Origin: Acidimicrobiaceae bacterium
GTDB taxonomy: Bacteria; Actinomycetota; Acidimicrobiia; Acidimicrobiales; RAAP-2
Assembly (NCBI GenBank): GCA_003161255.1
Contig: PMOQ01000106.1
Location: forward strand, 33,644-97,643
DNA length: 64,000 nt
Direction: 5' to 3'
The notes under the pieces are model-generated. The model made no database searches, was not told the DNA's origin, and saw only the letters and a program-made list of their open reading frames with translations. This document shows, piece after piece, positions 49,862 to 58,974 of the stretch. The translations under genes were made by a program, and so were the position numbers. Position 1 is the first letter of the stretch; the number at the start of each line of letters is the position of its first letter.

Positions 49862-51024
49862 GCTCCCTTCCACAGCCGAGGGTGGTCCTCGGACTTCAAG
49901 GGGCGCAGATGCCCGCCAACGCCATCCGCGGGATCGGGCGATGGTCAAACTCGTTTGTCGAAGCGCTGGTGAGCCACCACCCCGAGCTCGTCGCCGCAGT
50001 CAGCATCGACCGTCGGCTTCCAATTCCTTCGGTGGTCCAACTGCTTGCTGAGGACGTCCCTGTTCTTTTCTCAGAGGAGCGTCCACCGGTAGGGAAGCAA
50101 GAGCGGCTGGTGTTCCATGCCCTGTCGATCTTCGAGGCCTTGGAGCTGACCCGGATCTGGCCAACGTGGGCCCAGGACCCCGCAGTCGGTTTGGTCGTGA
50201 CCGTCTACGACATGATCCCGTCCCTGTTCCCGCAAGATTATTTCCAGGGGGTGTACCGATATCTCTTGGAGAGCCGCTACCAGATGGCGCAGCAAGCGGA
50301 CGCCGTGATGGCAATTTCACGCACAACCGAGGCGGACGTGAACCGTCTCCTGGGCGTCGATCAAGACCAAATCTTCGTCGTGCCCGGCCGGGTCTCCGAG
50401 CGGTTCTCCCCCTATCCGACCGGGCGGGCCGGAGCACACATGCTGCTGCCCGAGCGACTGGGCATCGAGCCCGATTTCATCTTGTCGATCGGCAACGTCG
50501 ATCCACGAAAAAATCTGCGCTCGTTGATTCGGGCCTACGCCTCCTTGCCTGCCCGGCTGCGGGAGTGCCACCAGCTTGTCCTCACGTGTTCACAGGCGGA
50601 ACCCGAGCAACTGGCGCCGCTACGAGCCGCGGCCGCCGAACTCGGTGTCGGCGATCGGGTGGTCCTCACCTCGTTCGTCGACTACGACACCATGGTGCTT
50701 CTGTACCAGTCCTGCCATACGATGGTGTACCCATCGCTCTATGAGGGGTTGGGCTTACCGGTGATCGAGGCAATGCGCTGCGGAGCCTCCACCCTTGTCA
50801 GCGACGTCGGCCCGCTTCGCGAGATCGTGCACGACCCCGCTGGCCGGTTCGACCCCAACGATGTTGCAGACATCGAGTGCAAGCTACGCCGGGTCCTCGA
50901 CGATCCCGCTTTCGCGGACCGCCGGCGATCCGACGGGATCATCGACGGTCTCCGTTACACGTGGGAGCAGTCCGCACGACCCGCGCAGGACGCCTATCAC
51001 CTCGCTGCCCGCCGACGTCCGTGA
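49858..51024 (+). CDS. Family 4-type (GT-B) glycosyltransferase
   Basis: The protein has 388 residues and a GT-B fold. The C-terminal nucleotide-sugar half is clear: FILSIGNVDPRKNLRSLIRAYASLP, then VVLTSFVDYDTMVLLYQSCHTMVYPSLYEGLGLPVIEAMRCGASTLVSDVGPLREI, containing the E-x7-E motif of GT4 enzymes. The N-terminal half begins VVLGLQGAQMPANAIRGIGRWSNSFVEAL. It probably adds mannose, glucose or galactose to a lipid- or repeat-unit glycan. The start overlaps the preceding coiled-coil gene by four bases; the stop overlaps the next gene (GTGA). Confidence 0.9.
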   Translation: MSSLPQPRVVLGLQGAQMPANAIRGIGRWSNSFVEALVSHHPELVAAVSIDRRLPIPSVVQLLAEDVPVLFSEERPPVGKQERLVFHALSIFEALELTRIWPTWAQDPAVGLVVTVYDMIPSLFPQDYFQGVYRYLLESRYQMAQQADAVMAISRTTEADVNRLLGVDQDQIFVVPGRVSERFSPYPTGRAGAHMLLPERLGIEPDFILSIGNVDPRKNLRSLIRAYASLPARLRECHQLVLTCSQAEPEQLAPLRAAAAELGVGDRVVLTSFVDYDTMVLLYQSCHTMVYPSLYEGLGLPVIEAMRCGASTLVSDVGPLREIVHDPAGRFDPNDVADIECKLRRVLDDPAFADRRRSDGIIDGLRYTWEQSARPAQDAYHLAARRRP

Positions 51025-52226
51025 GACGACCGGGCCTGGTCGTCGTCAGCCCCCTTCCGCCGGCGTGGAGCGGGATCGCCGACTACACCGCGCGTCTCAT
51101 CCCCCATCTCACGGAGCACTGGGACGTGTCGGTCGTCGTGGCCCACGACGACCCAGAACCGATCACCGTCTCAGACGAGGTGCGCGTCTTCAGAGTCGAC
51201 GCTTGGCAGTGGGCTCAGCGGCTCACCGGCGCCGAGCGGATGCTGGTGTGCCTGGGCAATAGCCAACACCATTTGCACGTACCCGAGCTGTGCCGGGCCC
51301 ACGGTGGCGTCGTGCTCGTCCACGACGTTCGCATGACCGCATTCCACTGTCTGCGGGCGGTCGCTTCTTCGGATCGCCACCAGCTATCACGGATTGTTGA
51401 GGACCGCCACGGACCCGAGTTGGGACGCGACATCCGTGCCTTGGAAGACCGAGCGCCGGTCGCCGATTCCTTCGCAGAGGTGCGCCGCCGGCTCGAGGAC
51501 GCGAACGGTCTGCTTCTTGGTGCGGCGATCCCCGGAGCACACTCTGTCTGCGTCCACTCGCGGCTGGCGGCGCGCCTGGCCCGCCTGGAGCTGCACGACA
51601 CAGGCATACCTGTGTCGGTGGTCCCGTTCGGGTGTCCCTCCCCCTGGACCGGCCCCCGCGAGCCGATAGCGGCTCGAATCTCGTCGTTCGGGATGGTCGA
51701 GCCCGAGAAGCAGCCGGTACTTCTTCTCGAAGCCCTGGCGGTCCTGCGCAAGACAGTGCCCGAAGCCACGCTTCGTTTCGTGGGACCACTCGGGGGAGGA
51801 ATGGCGGACCTCCTCGAACGGTTGGCGAACAGCCTCGGGGTCACCGACGCCGTTTCCTGGACAGACCGGGTTGACGATGCCGACTACCGCGACGAGCTCG
51901 CCAAGACGGCGGTCTCGGTGCAGCTTCGAGCGGTTGTGAACGGGGAAGCATCGGCGGCTGTGGCCGACTGCCTCGCCGCCGGCATCCCGACGATGGTCAC
52001 GGCCATCGGCGCCCACGCCGAGTTGCCCCCACGAGCAACCGTCCAGGTCCGTGCCGGCACGAGCGCACACGAGATCGCAGGCCTCCTACGAACCGTGTTG
52101 TCGGACCGGGAACGACGCCAGACGCTGTCGCGCTGCGCGCTCGAGCACGCAGGTAGGTCCTCGTTCTCCGCCGCAGCGGCGGCGCTCACCGAGGCGCTGT
52201 GGGCCGCCCCGCCAATTCGGTACTGA
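51021..52226 (+). CDS. Glycosyltransferase (GT-B, GT4-like)
   Basis: GTG 51021 lies in the GTGA overlap with the previous stop; the 401-residue product starts MRRPGLVVVSPLPPAWSGIADYTARLIPHL. The C-terminal half contains RISSFGMVEPEKQPVLLLEALAVLRKTVPEATLRFVGPLGGG and VSVQLRAVVNGEASAAVADCLAAGIPTMVTAIGAHAELPP, with Glu-Ala-Ser-Ala in place of the usual E-G-x-x-P. It belongs to the same polysaccharide pathway as the coupled upstream genes. Sugar specificity is unknown. Confidence 0.87.
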   Translation: MRRPGLVVVSPLPPAWSGIADYTARLIPHLTEHWDVSVVVAHDDPEPITVSDEVRVFRVDAWQWAQRLTGAERMLVCLGNSQHHLHVPELCRAHGGVVLVHDVRMTAFHCLRAVASSDRHQLSRIVEDRHGPELGRDIRALEDRAPVADSFAEVRRRLEDANGLLLGAAIPGAHSVCVHSRLAARLARLELHDTGIPVSVVPFGCPSPWTGPREPIAARISSFGMVEPEKQPVLLLEALAVLRKTVPEATLRFVGPLGGGMADLLERLANSLGVTDAVSWTDRVDDADYRDELAKTAVSVQLRAVVNGEASAAVADCLAAGIPTMVTAIGAHAELPPRATVQVRAGTSAHEIAGLLRTVLSDRERRQTLSRCALEHAGRSSFSAAAAALTEALWAAPPIRY

Positions 52227-52279
52227 GCGAGCCCCGAGGTTCGGCCGGGGAGCCGTGATCGCTCACGTCACGCTCGGTC

Positions 52280-53365
52280 TCATGGCGCGAGGTCGTCGAG
52301 GGCTTCGAGGAATCGGCGCCGGCACGCCTCAGCGGTGAAAGCGCTTCGCCGCTCGCGACCCCGCGCTCGAAGCGCGTCCCGTGCCGGATCGTCGTCGAGC
52401 ACCGCCGCCATGACGGCCGCCAGCGTGCTCGGCCCCGTGTCTCCGGGCACGAGAACTCCGGCGCCACCGAGGGTTTCGGGTATTGCGCCGTTGGCGCGGG
52501 CCACGATCGGGATGTCGAACTGCATGGCCTCTATCAGCGGCACGCAGAACCCCTCGTGCGCGCTGGCGACCACGAAGAGGTCGGCGCGCCGGTACCACGC
52601 CACCAGCTCCGCCTCGGGGATGTGGCCGGTCACGGTCACCTTGGAAGCGAGCCCGAGTCGATCCACGTAGCGGGAGATGGCGTCGGCGTAGCCGGGCAGG
52701 CGAGACGATCCGGCCAAGACGAGATGGGCGCCTGGGCGATGGCGCGCCACCAGCTCATGGAACGCGGCGAGGATCAGGTCGGGTCGCTTGTGCGGGTAGA
52801 TCTGGCCGACAGAGAGGATTGTTGGGCCGTCGACCGGAGCATTCAGCCTGGCCGGCTCGAGTTCGAGCAGCCGCTCGACTCCCAGAATGAGGCCTCCCAC
52901 CCGAACCGGCGAGTACCCGGCGTCGTGGAGGTCGGCGGCGTTGAACGACGAGTCGGCGAGCGCCAATACGGTTCGATCGCGCAATGCCTCGAGGGACCTC
53001 CGCCCCAACTCGAGGAGGCGCGCCGTCGACGCGTCCCATGGGGCGAAGTAACTCGATGGAGTGATGTTGTGATACGAGACGATCAGCGCCCCGGCAAGGC
53101 GCGAGACGAACGGGAGCAGGTGGTCGTCCCCCATGGACAAGTGGACGAGCGTCAGGGGCTGCTCCTCGGCCGGAGCATGACGGTCGTAGTCCGAGATCGA
53201 CAGCACGTCGCCGAGCAGCTCGCTGTGGATGTTGCACGCGAACACCTCGGACTTGCCGTATGTGCGGAGTAACGACCGGATCTCCATGACCGAGTTGGTG
53301 ATGGCATCACCAGGCGCAGCCGTGACCATCACCTGGTGGATCGAGCGTCCGTCGAGCCAGCTCAT
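52280..53365 (-). CDS. Family 4-type glycosyltransferase
   Basis: A 361-residue GT-B enzyme: MVTAAPGDAITNSVMEIRSLLRTYGKSEVFACNI at the start, then TILSVGQIYPHKRPDLILAAFHELVAR and the acceptor/donor block LFVVASAHEGFCVPLIEAMQFDIPIVARANGAIPETLGGAGVLV, with the E-G-F-C-x-P-L-I-E motif of GT4. Orientation is opposite to the preceding genes, so the cluster splits into two transcription units here. The downstream gene (53394) on the same strand precedes it and is probably co-transcribed. Confidence 0.9.
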   Translation of the reverse strand: MSWLDGRSIHQVMVTAAPGDAITNSVMEIRSLLRTYGKSEVFACNIHSELLGDVLSISDYDRHAPAEEQPLTLVHLSMGDDHLLPFVSRLAGALIVSYHNITPSSYFAPWDASTARLLELGRRSLEALRDRTVLALADSSFNAADLHDAGYSPVRVGGLILGVERLLELEPARLNAPVDGPTILSVGQIYPHKRPDLILAAFHELVARHRPGAHLVLAGSSRLPGYADAISRYVDRLGLASKVTVTGHIPEAELVAWYRRADLFVVASAHEGFCVPLIEAMQFDIPIVARANGAIPETLGGAGVLVPGDTGPSTLAAVMAAVLDDDPARDALRARGRERRSAFTAEACRRRFLEALDDLAP

Positions 53366-53393
53366 CTGGGTGTGCGATGCATCGAGCCTCCGC

Positions 53394-53903
53394 CTACGAC
53401 GGGTGCTCGGGGCGATCGAGCCGCGCTTCCAGCGCCTCGATCCGGCTCAGCATCGCCACGAGACGCCCCTCGATGGTCGCGACAGTGTCAGCGACCGCCT
53501 CAATCTGACTCGTCGCTTGCTCGACCGAGCGCGTGAGTGAGGGCGGAGCCGCGTCGGCCAACTCCAGCAGCCGGTTCTTGGTCTGGTTGGCGAGGCCCCG
53601 GATCTCCTCGAGCAAGGCCTCGTCCTGGCGTCGAGTGGCCCTCGCGATGGCCCTGTGCACCAGGGTCCCGCCCGGCACTCGCGACGCCGCAGAGTAGGGG
53701 AGCCGCTCGGCCACCACACCCGGCAGAGCGGTGATGCGCGCCCTCATCTGGTTCGTCGGGCCCGGCCGGTCGTCGGGGTCCCCGAGCTCACGAAAGGCGG
53801 CCAGAAGCTCATCGTCGTCCGGTCCGACACCCGTCTCCGCCACGATGGTCCGGACTCGCGCGAGCAGACCGTCCACGGCTGCGTTCTGCTCGTCGGTGGT
53901 CAC
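53394..53903 (-). CDS. Coiled-coil hypothetical protein
   Basis: A 169-residue acidic, mostly helical protein. The C-terminal half (LLEEIRGLANQTKNRLLELADAAPPSLTRSVEQATSQIEAVADTVATIEGRLVAMLSRIEALEARLDRPEH) reads as a coiled coil. The N-terminal part has no recognised fold. No membrane segment is visible. It is followed 28 bases later by the GT4 gene on the same strand, mirroring the small coiled-coil gene before the GT at 49858. Confidence 0.55.
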   Translation of the reverse strand: MTTDEQNAAVDGLLARVRTIVAETGVGPDDDELLAAFRELGDPDDRPGPTNQMRARITALPGVVAERLPYSAASRVPGGTLVHRAIARATRRQDEALLEEIRGLANQTKNRLLELADAAPPSLTRSVEQATSQIEAVADTVATIEGRLVAMLSRIEALEARLDRPEHPS

Positions 53904-54272
53904 CGACGAACGTTACTTGAACGGATCGATCCGTCCGGGTGGTGACGTGCGACTGCACGCGCCTCCGGCCTCGACAATTCGGCGACCCGGATGCCGTCGA
54001 CGCCGGGCGAGCCCTGGTCGGTGGCCACGTCAACCCACGCACTCGCCGTCACGTCGCGGCGCGAGGGGCTTGTCGAACCGGGCATGGCACCGACTGGCTG
54101 GCTCGGCGCAGCGATATTGCACGCGTTGCGGGGCCCGAAAGGGGTCCAGGCCAGCGAGCCGCTTTCCGGCCGGCTTCCCGACGATGTTTGTCGTCCCGAC
54201 CGCGGTTCGCGCGACCCCCGGACCAGGCCTTCCCCGGCTCGCCGCCCACCGAATGTTTACTATCCTGCGCCC

Positions 54273-55247
54273 ATGGCCGGTGCCGGGGATGACACGACCC
54301 CCCGGGAGGCAGGCCCGTCGGGTGCCGACCCGGCAAGCTCGGTCGGCCCGCCTTCGCTACGGGTGCAGCTCGTGTTGTACCGCAACAGCCAGGGGGCGAT
54401 CGAGCGCTGCCTGCAATCCATCGCGACGGCATCCGCGCTCGCCCGCCGCCGAGGCGCGGTCGGAAGAGCCGTGCTCGCCATCGGTGACTCGTCTCCTCAG
54501 CCCATCCTGAGCGACCGGGCCATGCTCGAGGACTCGCTCGTCGGCGCCCCCTTCGACGCGGTGAGCTACGAGCACTTCGGTGCGAACCTCGGCTCCGCGG
54601 GCGGCAACAACCGCCTCTTCGGCGACCTGTCGGAGGATCTGGTGCTGGTCCTCAACCCCGATACCTATGCCTCGCCCCGCCTCGTGATCGAGCTGACGGC
54701 CTCGTTGGCCGACCCCTCGATCGGCATCGTCGAAGGCCGCCAGATCCCGGTCGAGCACCCCAAGGCGCACCATCTCGAATTGGGGGACACCGGCTGGGCC
54801 TGCGGGGCCTGCTTCCTCGCACGGGCCGAGGTGGTGCGTGCCACCGGGGGCTTCGACCCGGACCTGTTCTTCCTCTACGGCGATGACGTGGACTTCTCGT
54901 GGCGTGCACGGCTGGCCGGCTGGCGGATCGTGCATCGCCCGACCGGCCGGGTGTTCCACGACAAGCGGCTCACACCCGATGGCGTACTCGAGGTGTCCGA
55001 TGCGGAGCGCCGTTACGCCGCGGAGGCCGCCGTGCTGCTGCCCTGGCGCTACTCCCGTCCTGATCTCGCCGAGCGCAACCTTGCGGCATTCGAGACCTCC
55101 GGAGACGCGCCACTCCAGAGCATCGCCCGCGAGCTGCGCGAGCGACAACGCCTCGGCCAGCTGCCGGAGCCGCTCGACCCCGACGGCACGGTGGCCGAGT
55201 TCGTGGCGGACAACTTCGCCGAGCACCGGTTCAGCTACGGTGACTGA
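54273..55247 (+). CDS. Family 2 glycosyltransferase
   Basis: From ATG 54273 the protein has 324 residues; the upstream in-frame region to 53991 lacks glycosyltransferase features. GT-A elements: LRVQLVLYRNSQGAIERCLQSIATAS, DLVLVLNPDTYASPRLVIELTASL (NPDT as DxD-like motif) and ACGACFLARAEVVRATGGFDPDLFFLYGDDVDFSWRARLAGWRIVH with the GDDVD acceptor motif. This is the rhamnosyltransferase-like GT2 pattern. The stop overlaps the start of the following MTase-GT fusion by 8 bases (GTGACTGA), so they are coupled. Confidence 0.87.
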   Translation: MAGAGDDTTPREAGPSGADPASSVGPPSLRVQLVLYRNSQGAIERCLQSIATASALARRRGAVGRAVLAIGDSSPQPILSDRAMLEDSLVGAPFDAVSYEHFGANLGSAGGNNRLFGDLSEDLVLVLNPDTYASPRLVIELTASLADPSIGIVEGRQIPVEHPKAHHLELGDTGWACGACFLARAEVVRATGGFDPDLFFLYGDDVDFSWRARLAGWRIVHRPTGRVFHDKRLTPDGVLEVSDAERRYAAEAAVLLPWRYSRPDLAERNLAAFETSGDAPLQSIARELRERQRLGQLPEPLDPDGTVAEFVADNFAEHRFSYGD

Positions 55248-57024
55248 CGACCCGCTCCGGTATCACTTCGCCTATGGCGAGGGAACCCCTTACGCGCACG
55301 CGATGGCACTGGTGTCCGAGCACGTGGCGGCCTCGGGAGGGGTGGTCGTCGACCTCGGGTGCGGGTTCGGTGCCGTCGCCGAACCCGTCCGGGAGCTGGG
55401 CCTGGAGTACCTCGGTGTCGACTCCGAAGCCGCCGGCGTCAAGGACTTGGTGGGCCGGGGGATGGAGGTGCTCGTCGGGGACCTCGGCCGGCCCGAGGAC
55501 CTGTTGGCCGACGTCTCGGGGTCTCTGGGTGGCCGTCCGGTGGCCGCCATCTTGATGCTTGATTCGCTCGAGCACCTGCCCAACGCCGACGAGGTGCTCG
55601 GAGCGCTCCATCGTTTCGCATGCGAACACGGGAGGGCGCCGCTCGTCGTGAGCATCCCGAATGTGACCCACGTGGACCTGGCCATCAAGCTGCTCCTCGG
55701 GCGATTCGACATGACGCCGACGGGTCTTCTCGACCGCACCCACGTCCGCTTCTTCTCGGACGCGGGGCTCGACGAGGCGATGGGGACGGCCGGCTGGTTC
55801 GAGATCGCCCGCAAGGACTTCGAGATGAGCCAGAGCGATCAGCATTTCCCGGTCGGTACCGTGGCGCTCGAGGCCGCGAGCTCGCTTGGGCAATTCCTGC
55901 GCGAAGTGCGTGCCGCGGCGTCGCCGAGCGCGTTCGTCAACCAGTTCGTGCGGGCGTACCTGCCGGGCCCCTCCCCCGCATTCCGAACGCCCCCGGCGCC
56001 CCCGCCTTCAGAGCCAGGACCGTTCCTGTCGGTGCTCGTCCGGACGCAGGGCAAACGACCGCACACCTTTGTCGAGACGCTGCTGTCGCTGGCCGCTCAG
56101 GACTGCGCGGACTTCGAGGTGCTGGTGCTCTGCCACGACGTGGACGCGCCGGAGCGGACACGCATTGAAGAGACGATCGGCGAGTTCCATCCTGCGTTCT
56201 CGGGGCGCGTCCGGGTGGTGGAGGTCTGCGGGGGCGGCCGGTCGCACCCGCTCAACGTCGGTGCCGCAGAGGCGGCAGGACGGTACCTGGTGGTCCTAGA
56301 CGACGACGACGTCGCCCTCGGCAACTGGGTCGGCGAGCTGCGCGGGCTCGCAGAGGGCCACCCGGGCATGGTCGTGCGCATCGGCGTGGCCGAGCAGTGG
56401 GTGAAGGAGCTGCCCGGCGCATGGGACGGCGAAGCCGGCTACGAGCCCGTCGATCGTCCCCGCTGTCCCTATCCAATGCATTTCGATTTGCTGGAGCATC
56501 TCGGGGAGAACCAAACGCCTCCGAGCGGATTCGCCGTCCCCCGCTCGCTGGTCACCGACCTTGGCCAAGGATGGGACGAGTCCCTGCCGGTGTACGAGGA
56601 CTGGGACTTGCTTATGCGCGCGGCGTCGATGTGCGGGGTCGCCAACGCGCCGGTGGTCGGCGCTCTTTACCGTCGGTGGCGTGTCGGCGAGAGCTCGAAG
56701 ACCGCCCACGCGGATCACGAGTGGCAGGCTGCGCAGGCATCTGTCATCTCCAAACTTGACAGGGCTCCATATCTGCTTGGTCGAGGCTTCGTCGCCCAGC
56801 TCCTCCTGGCAGCTCGCGAGCGTTCAGATCTGGAGACCCGCCTTGCTGGCACACAAGCTCTGGCGGCCGCGCTGAACACGCTCCTCGGCGACGCTCGGGC
56901 CGAGTACGCGGACATCCGTGGGTCGACGAGTTGGCGGTTGACCGCGCCTCTTCGGCGTGCCGGGCGCTTGCTAGCGAGCGCGCGGCGGCGCAGACACCCC
57001 ACGGCCCGAAACCAAGCAACCTGA
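55240..57024 (+). CDS. Methyltransferase-glycosyltransferase fusion protein
   Basis: A 594-residue two-domain protein from GTG 55240. The N-terminal half (about 1-230) is a class I SAM-dependent methyltransferase: VVVDLGCGFGAVAEPVRELGLEYLGVDSE, then the AILMLDSLEHLPNADEVLGAL block and NVTHVDLAIKLLLGRFDMTPTGLLDRTHVRFFS, typical of methyltransferase domains in glycan clusters. A Pro-rich linker (about 245-262) leads to a GT2 domain: FLSVLVRTQGKRPHTFVETLLSLAAQD, then YLVVLDDDDVALGNWVGEL and FAVPRSLVTDLGQGWDESLPVYEDWDLLMRA. A basic tail ends it. One protein may add and then methyl-cap a sugar, which could set chain length; that is inference. Confidence 0.87.
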   Translation: MTDDPLRYHFAYGEGTPYAHAMALVSEHVAASGGVVVDLGCGFGAVAEPVRELGLEYLGVDSEAAGVKDLVGRGMEVLVGDLGRPEDLLADVSGSLGGRPVAAILMLDSLEHLPNADEVLGALHRFACEHGRAPLVVSIPNVTHVDLAIKLLLGRFDMTPTGLLDRTHVRFFSDAGLDEAMGTAGWFEIARKDFEMSQSDQHFPVGTVALEAASSLGQFLREVRAAASPSAFVNQFVRAYLPGPSPAFRTPPAPPPSEPGPFLSVLVRTQGKRPHTFVETLLSLAAQDCADFEVLVLCHDVDAPERTRIEETIGEFHPAFSGRVRVVEVCGGGRSHPLNVGAAEAAGRYLVVLDDDDVALGNWVGELRGLAEGHPGMVVRIGVAEQWVKELPGAWDGEAGYEPVDRPRCPYPMHFDLLEHLGENQTPPSGFAVPRSLVTDLGQGWDESLPVYEDWDLLMRAASMCGVANAPVVGALYRRWRVGESSKTAHADHEWQAAQASVISKLDRAPYLLGRGFVAQLLLAARERSDLETRLAGTQALAAALNTLLGDARAEYADIRGSTSWRLTAPLRRAGRLLASARRRRHPTARNQAT

Positions 57025-57630
57025 TCACATAGATCGCCGCACAACGACCCCGTGGCAGAGGGGCCCATCCTCGAGGCAGGCGTGCGGGAAGCCGACGAGG
57101 CGGTCGACCGGTTGGCGGAGGACCTGGTGATGGATCTTGTTCCCGTTCGGGGCTGGTGGTCGAAGCGGCGTGCTCCCGATGAGGTGGTGATCGAGCAGAG
57201 GACCCACCGGTCGTGTCGCTTCACCGACGGTGGCGCGCAACGCGAGCGAGCACGACCTGGCTGCGTTTGGAGCGTTGGTGATCGGCGAGGTGCCAGCGTG
57301 GTTCTTGGGAGACTTGGGACCGGAACGAGTCCGATCATCACCGAGCTCGCCGAGTACCCGGGCGCCAGGACCATCGTCAGTCCTGGTGGGGAGCAGCCGT
57401 CCGGTGCGCTCGGTGCTCAGCAAAGTGATCCGCCAAGATCTCCGAAGAGCGCGATCTCCCCTGGAGGAGGTCTCCACGATCTGGATGGCCGAGGGGGTGA
57501 CCGTCCCGTAGGAGTTGGCAGTCCTCGAGGTAGCCGAAGCGCAAAACGCCGCCCGCTCAGCTGGCGCGGCGCCCCCAAGGTCGCGTTCTTGCGGGTTCGA
57601 GCCAGGAGCTTTGGCGAAGAACCCACCGCG
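57025..57630. other. Gene-poor region of about 600 bases, no gene recognised
   Basis: Several overlapping frames exist on both strands (for example 57052-57897 plus and 57025-57477 minus) but show no family features, and the plus frame runs antisense into the methyltransferase gene. Degraded mobile-element sequence is possible given similar sequence character downstream, but nothing specific was identified. Confidence 0.4.
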
Positions 57631-58482
57631 TTATCTTGCGTCGGTGGCCGCCACGGTCATCCGAACCTCAGGTCGACGGCGGGACCCCTTCTCGAACGCG
57701 ACGATGGAGTCGAAGAATTGAACGGAGACGATGTCCGTCCATGCCAACTTGGCTCGGCGACCCACCGGTGCTCGGAAGTACCACTTGTTGAGCCCATCCA
57801 CCATGCCCTTGGCCACCTCGATGATCGTGCCGGGCCGCCGGAGACCTCCGCCAAAGTCGAAGAAGTACGCGGTGTGAGTATCCTCCACCACGTATAGACC
57901 GTTTGCGCTGAGTAGGGGAAACAACGTGTCGAAGCTCACCCTCTGGTGCTGCGCTACGTGGCTCCCATCGTCGAGCACCACGTCGACTCCCCCCATCTCG
58001 GCGACGACCGACTGGAGGAATTCCGGGTCGGCCTGTGACCCGATCCGGACCTGTAGGTCGTCGCGATCCAAGTTGGCACAGTTCGGATCGATATCGATCC
58101 CGAAGATCACGGCATCAGGACCGAAGTTCTCGCGCCATAGTTCCAGCGACCCGCCCTGAGCGACGCCGATCTCTAAGAAATGAAGGGGGCGTCGTCTCCC
58201 ATCGGACATGGCGACACCATCGATGAACCGTTCGAAAAGCCGGTCGTAGATCTCGAAGTAGTGGATCCACTTGTGAGCCACACGCCCGTGGTGATTGGCA
58301 AACAGCTCAGCGAAACGGCCTGTCGGCTGCCACGTGCTCTCAGGATCTTGGAACTGCCCCAAGCGCTGCACTGCGTACCAATCCGGCGGTAGGCCAAGTA
58401 CTCGCCGAGCAATCCGTCGCAATGTTCGCGAAAAGGCAAAAGACGCCCGACGAAGCCGTTCCGCCCTTCCGACCTGGCTCAC
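57631..58482 (-). CDS. Class I SAM-dependent methyltransferase (macrocin O-methyltransferase/cephalosporin-hydroxylase-like)
   Basis: A 283-residue protein from GTG 58482. LHFLEIGVAQGGSLELWRENFGPDAVIFGIDIDPNC is the SAM site, and VDVVLDDGSHVAQHQRVSFDTLFPLLSANGLYVVEDTHTAYFFDFGGG carries the metal- and acceptor-binding DDGSH and VEDTH motifs of the MycE/TylF-type O-methyltransferases. It likely methylates a glycan or secondary-metabolite sugar. The start overlaps the stop of a short upstream frame as GTGA. Transcription is opposite to the main glycan operon. Confidence 0.87.
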   Translation of the reverse strand: MSQVGRAERLRRASFAFSRTLRRIARRVLGLPPDWYAVQRLGQFQDPESTWQPTGRFAELFANHHGRVAHKWIHYFEIYDRLFERFIDGVAMSDGRRRPLHFLEIGVAQGGSLELWRENFGPDAVIFGIDIDPNCANLDRDDLQVRIGSQADPEFLQSVVAEMGGVDVVLDDGSHVAQHQRVSFDTLFPLLSANGLYVVEDTHTAYFFDFGGGLRRPGTIIEVAKGMVDGLNKWYFRAPVGRRAKLAWTDIVSVQFFDSIVAFEKGSRRRPEVRMTVAATDAR

Positions 58483-58634
58483 TGGCGCTGACGACGCGGA
58501 CGTGTCACCGCTATCTCGGGTTCGTCCCCGGGCTTCGCCTGCAGTACGGCTTCGATCATCTTCTGGGGGTCAAGGCCGCAGTGGCTAAGCGACTTAGGGC
58601 GCTCTTCAAGTGTCGGATGGTGCGATTTTGACAT
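58479..58634 (-). CDS. Short hypothetical ORF coupled to the methyltransferase gene
   Basis: A 51-codon frame from ATG 58634 ends in TGA overlapping the methyltransferase GTG as GTGA. The product begins MSKSHHPTLEERPKSLSHC and contains GLDPQKMIEAVLQAKPGDEP. It is too short for most annotation filters. The overlap gives some support for translation; no family was recognised, and no strong ribosome-binding site precedes the ATG. Confidence 0.45.
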   Translation of the reverse strand: MSKSHHPTLEERPKSLSHCGLDPQKMIEAVLQAKPGDEPEIAVTRPRRQRQ

Positions 58635-58967
58635 TTGTCTACGTACCGCCAGGATCAAGTTGCCGGATGGTCAGACTGCGCTCGCACACCGTTGGCCCCG
58701 AAGTGTTGGAGCATTTCGTTGGTGTCCGTTCGTCTTTGTAAGTGTTGAACTCGTTCACCCAAGGGCTTGAGCCGTCGTTAGGTGCATCATATCGATGCTC
58801 TGTATTCCACCGACCCCTGGTCCATTGCCAGTTGTCGCTATGGCTCGTGCGCCCCTCGTCGATGAGAATGTGAAGCTCGGCACGGCGGATGGGGGAGTGG
58901 GTTCGAGAAGCGTATCGATCATCTGTTCCGTCTCTTCGAGACGTCACCGGCGGGCTCGATCCCCTCT
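58635..58967. other. Low-GC intergenic stretch, no gene recognised
   Basis: The sequence is visibly less GC-rich than its surroundings (for example CATCATATCGATGC near 58785). Only antisense-like frames are present. The base composition and adjacent transposase remnant suggest acquired DNA. Confidence 0.4.
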
Positions 58968-58974
58968 TTGAGTC

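Noticed and set aside
57052..57897. 281-codon plus frame partly antisense to the methyltransferase
   Set aside because: No recognisable motif, and its second half is opposite to the real methyltransferase gene.
58422..58631. Plus-strand 69-codon frame ending in a basic tail
   Set aside because: Antisense to the coupled minus-strand short ORF and methyltransferase start, with no family similarity.
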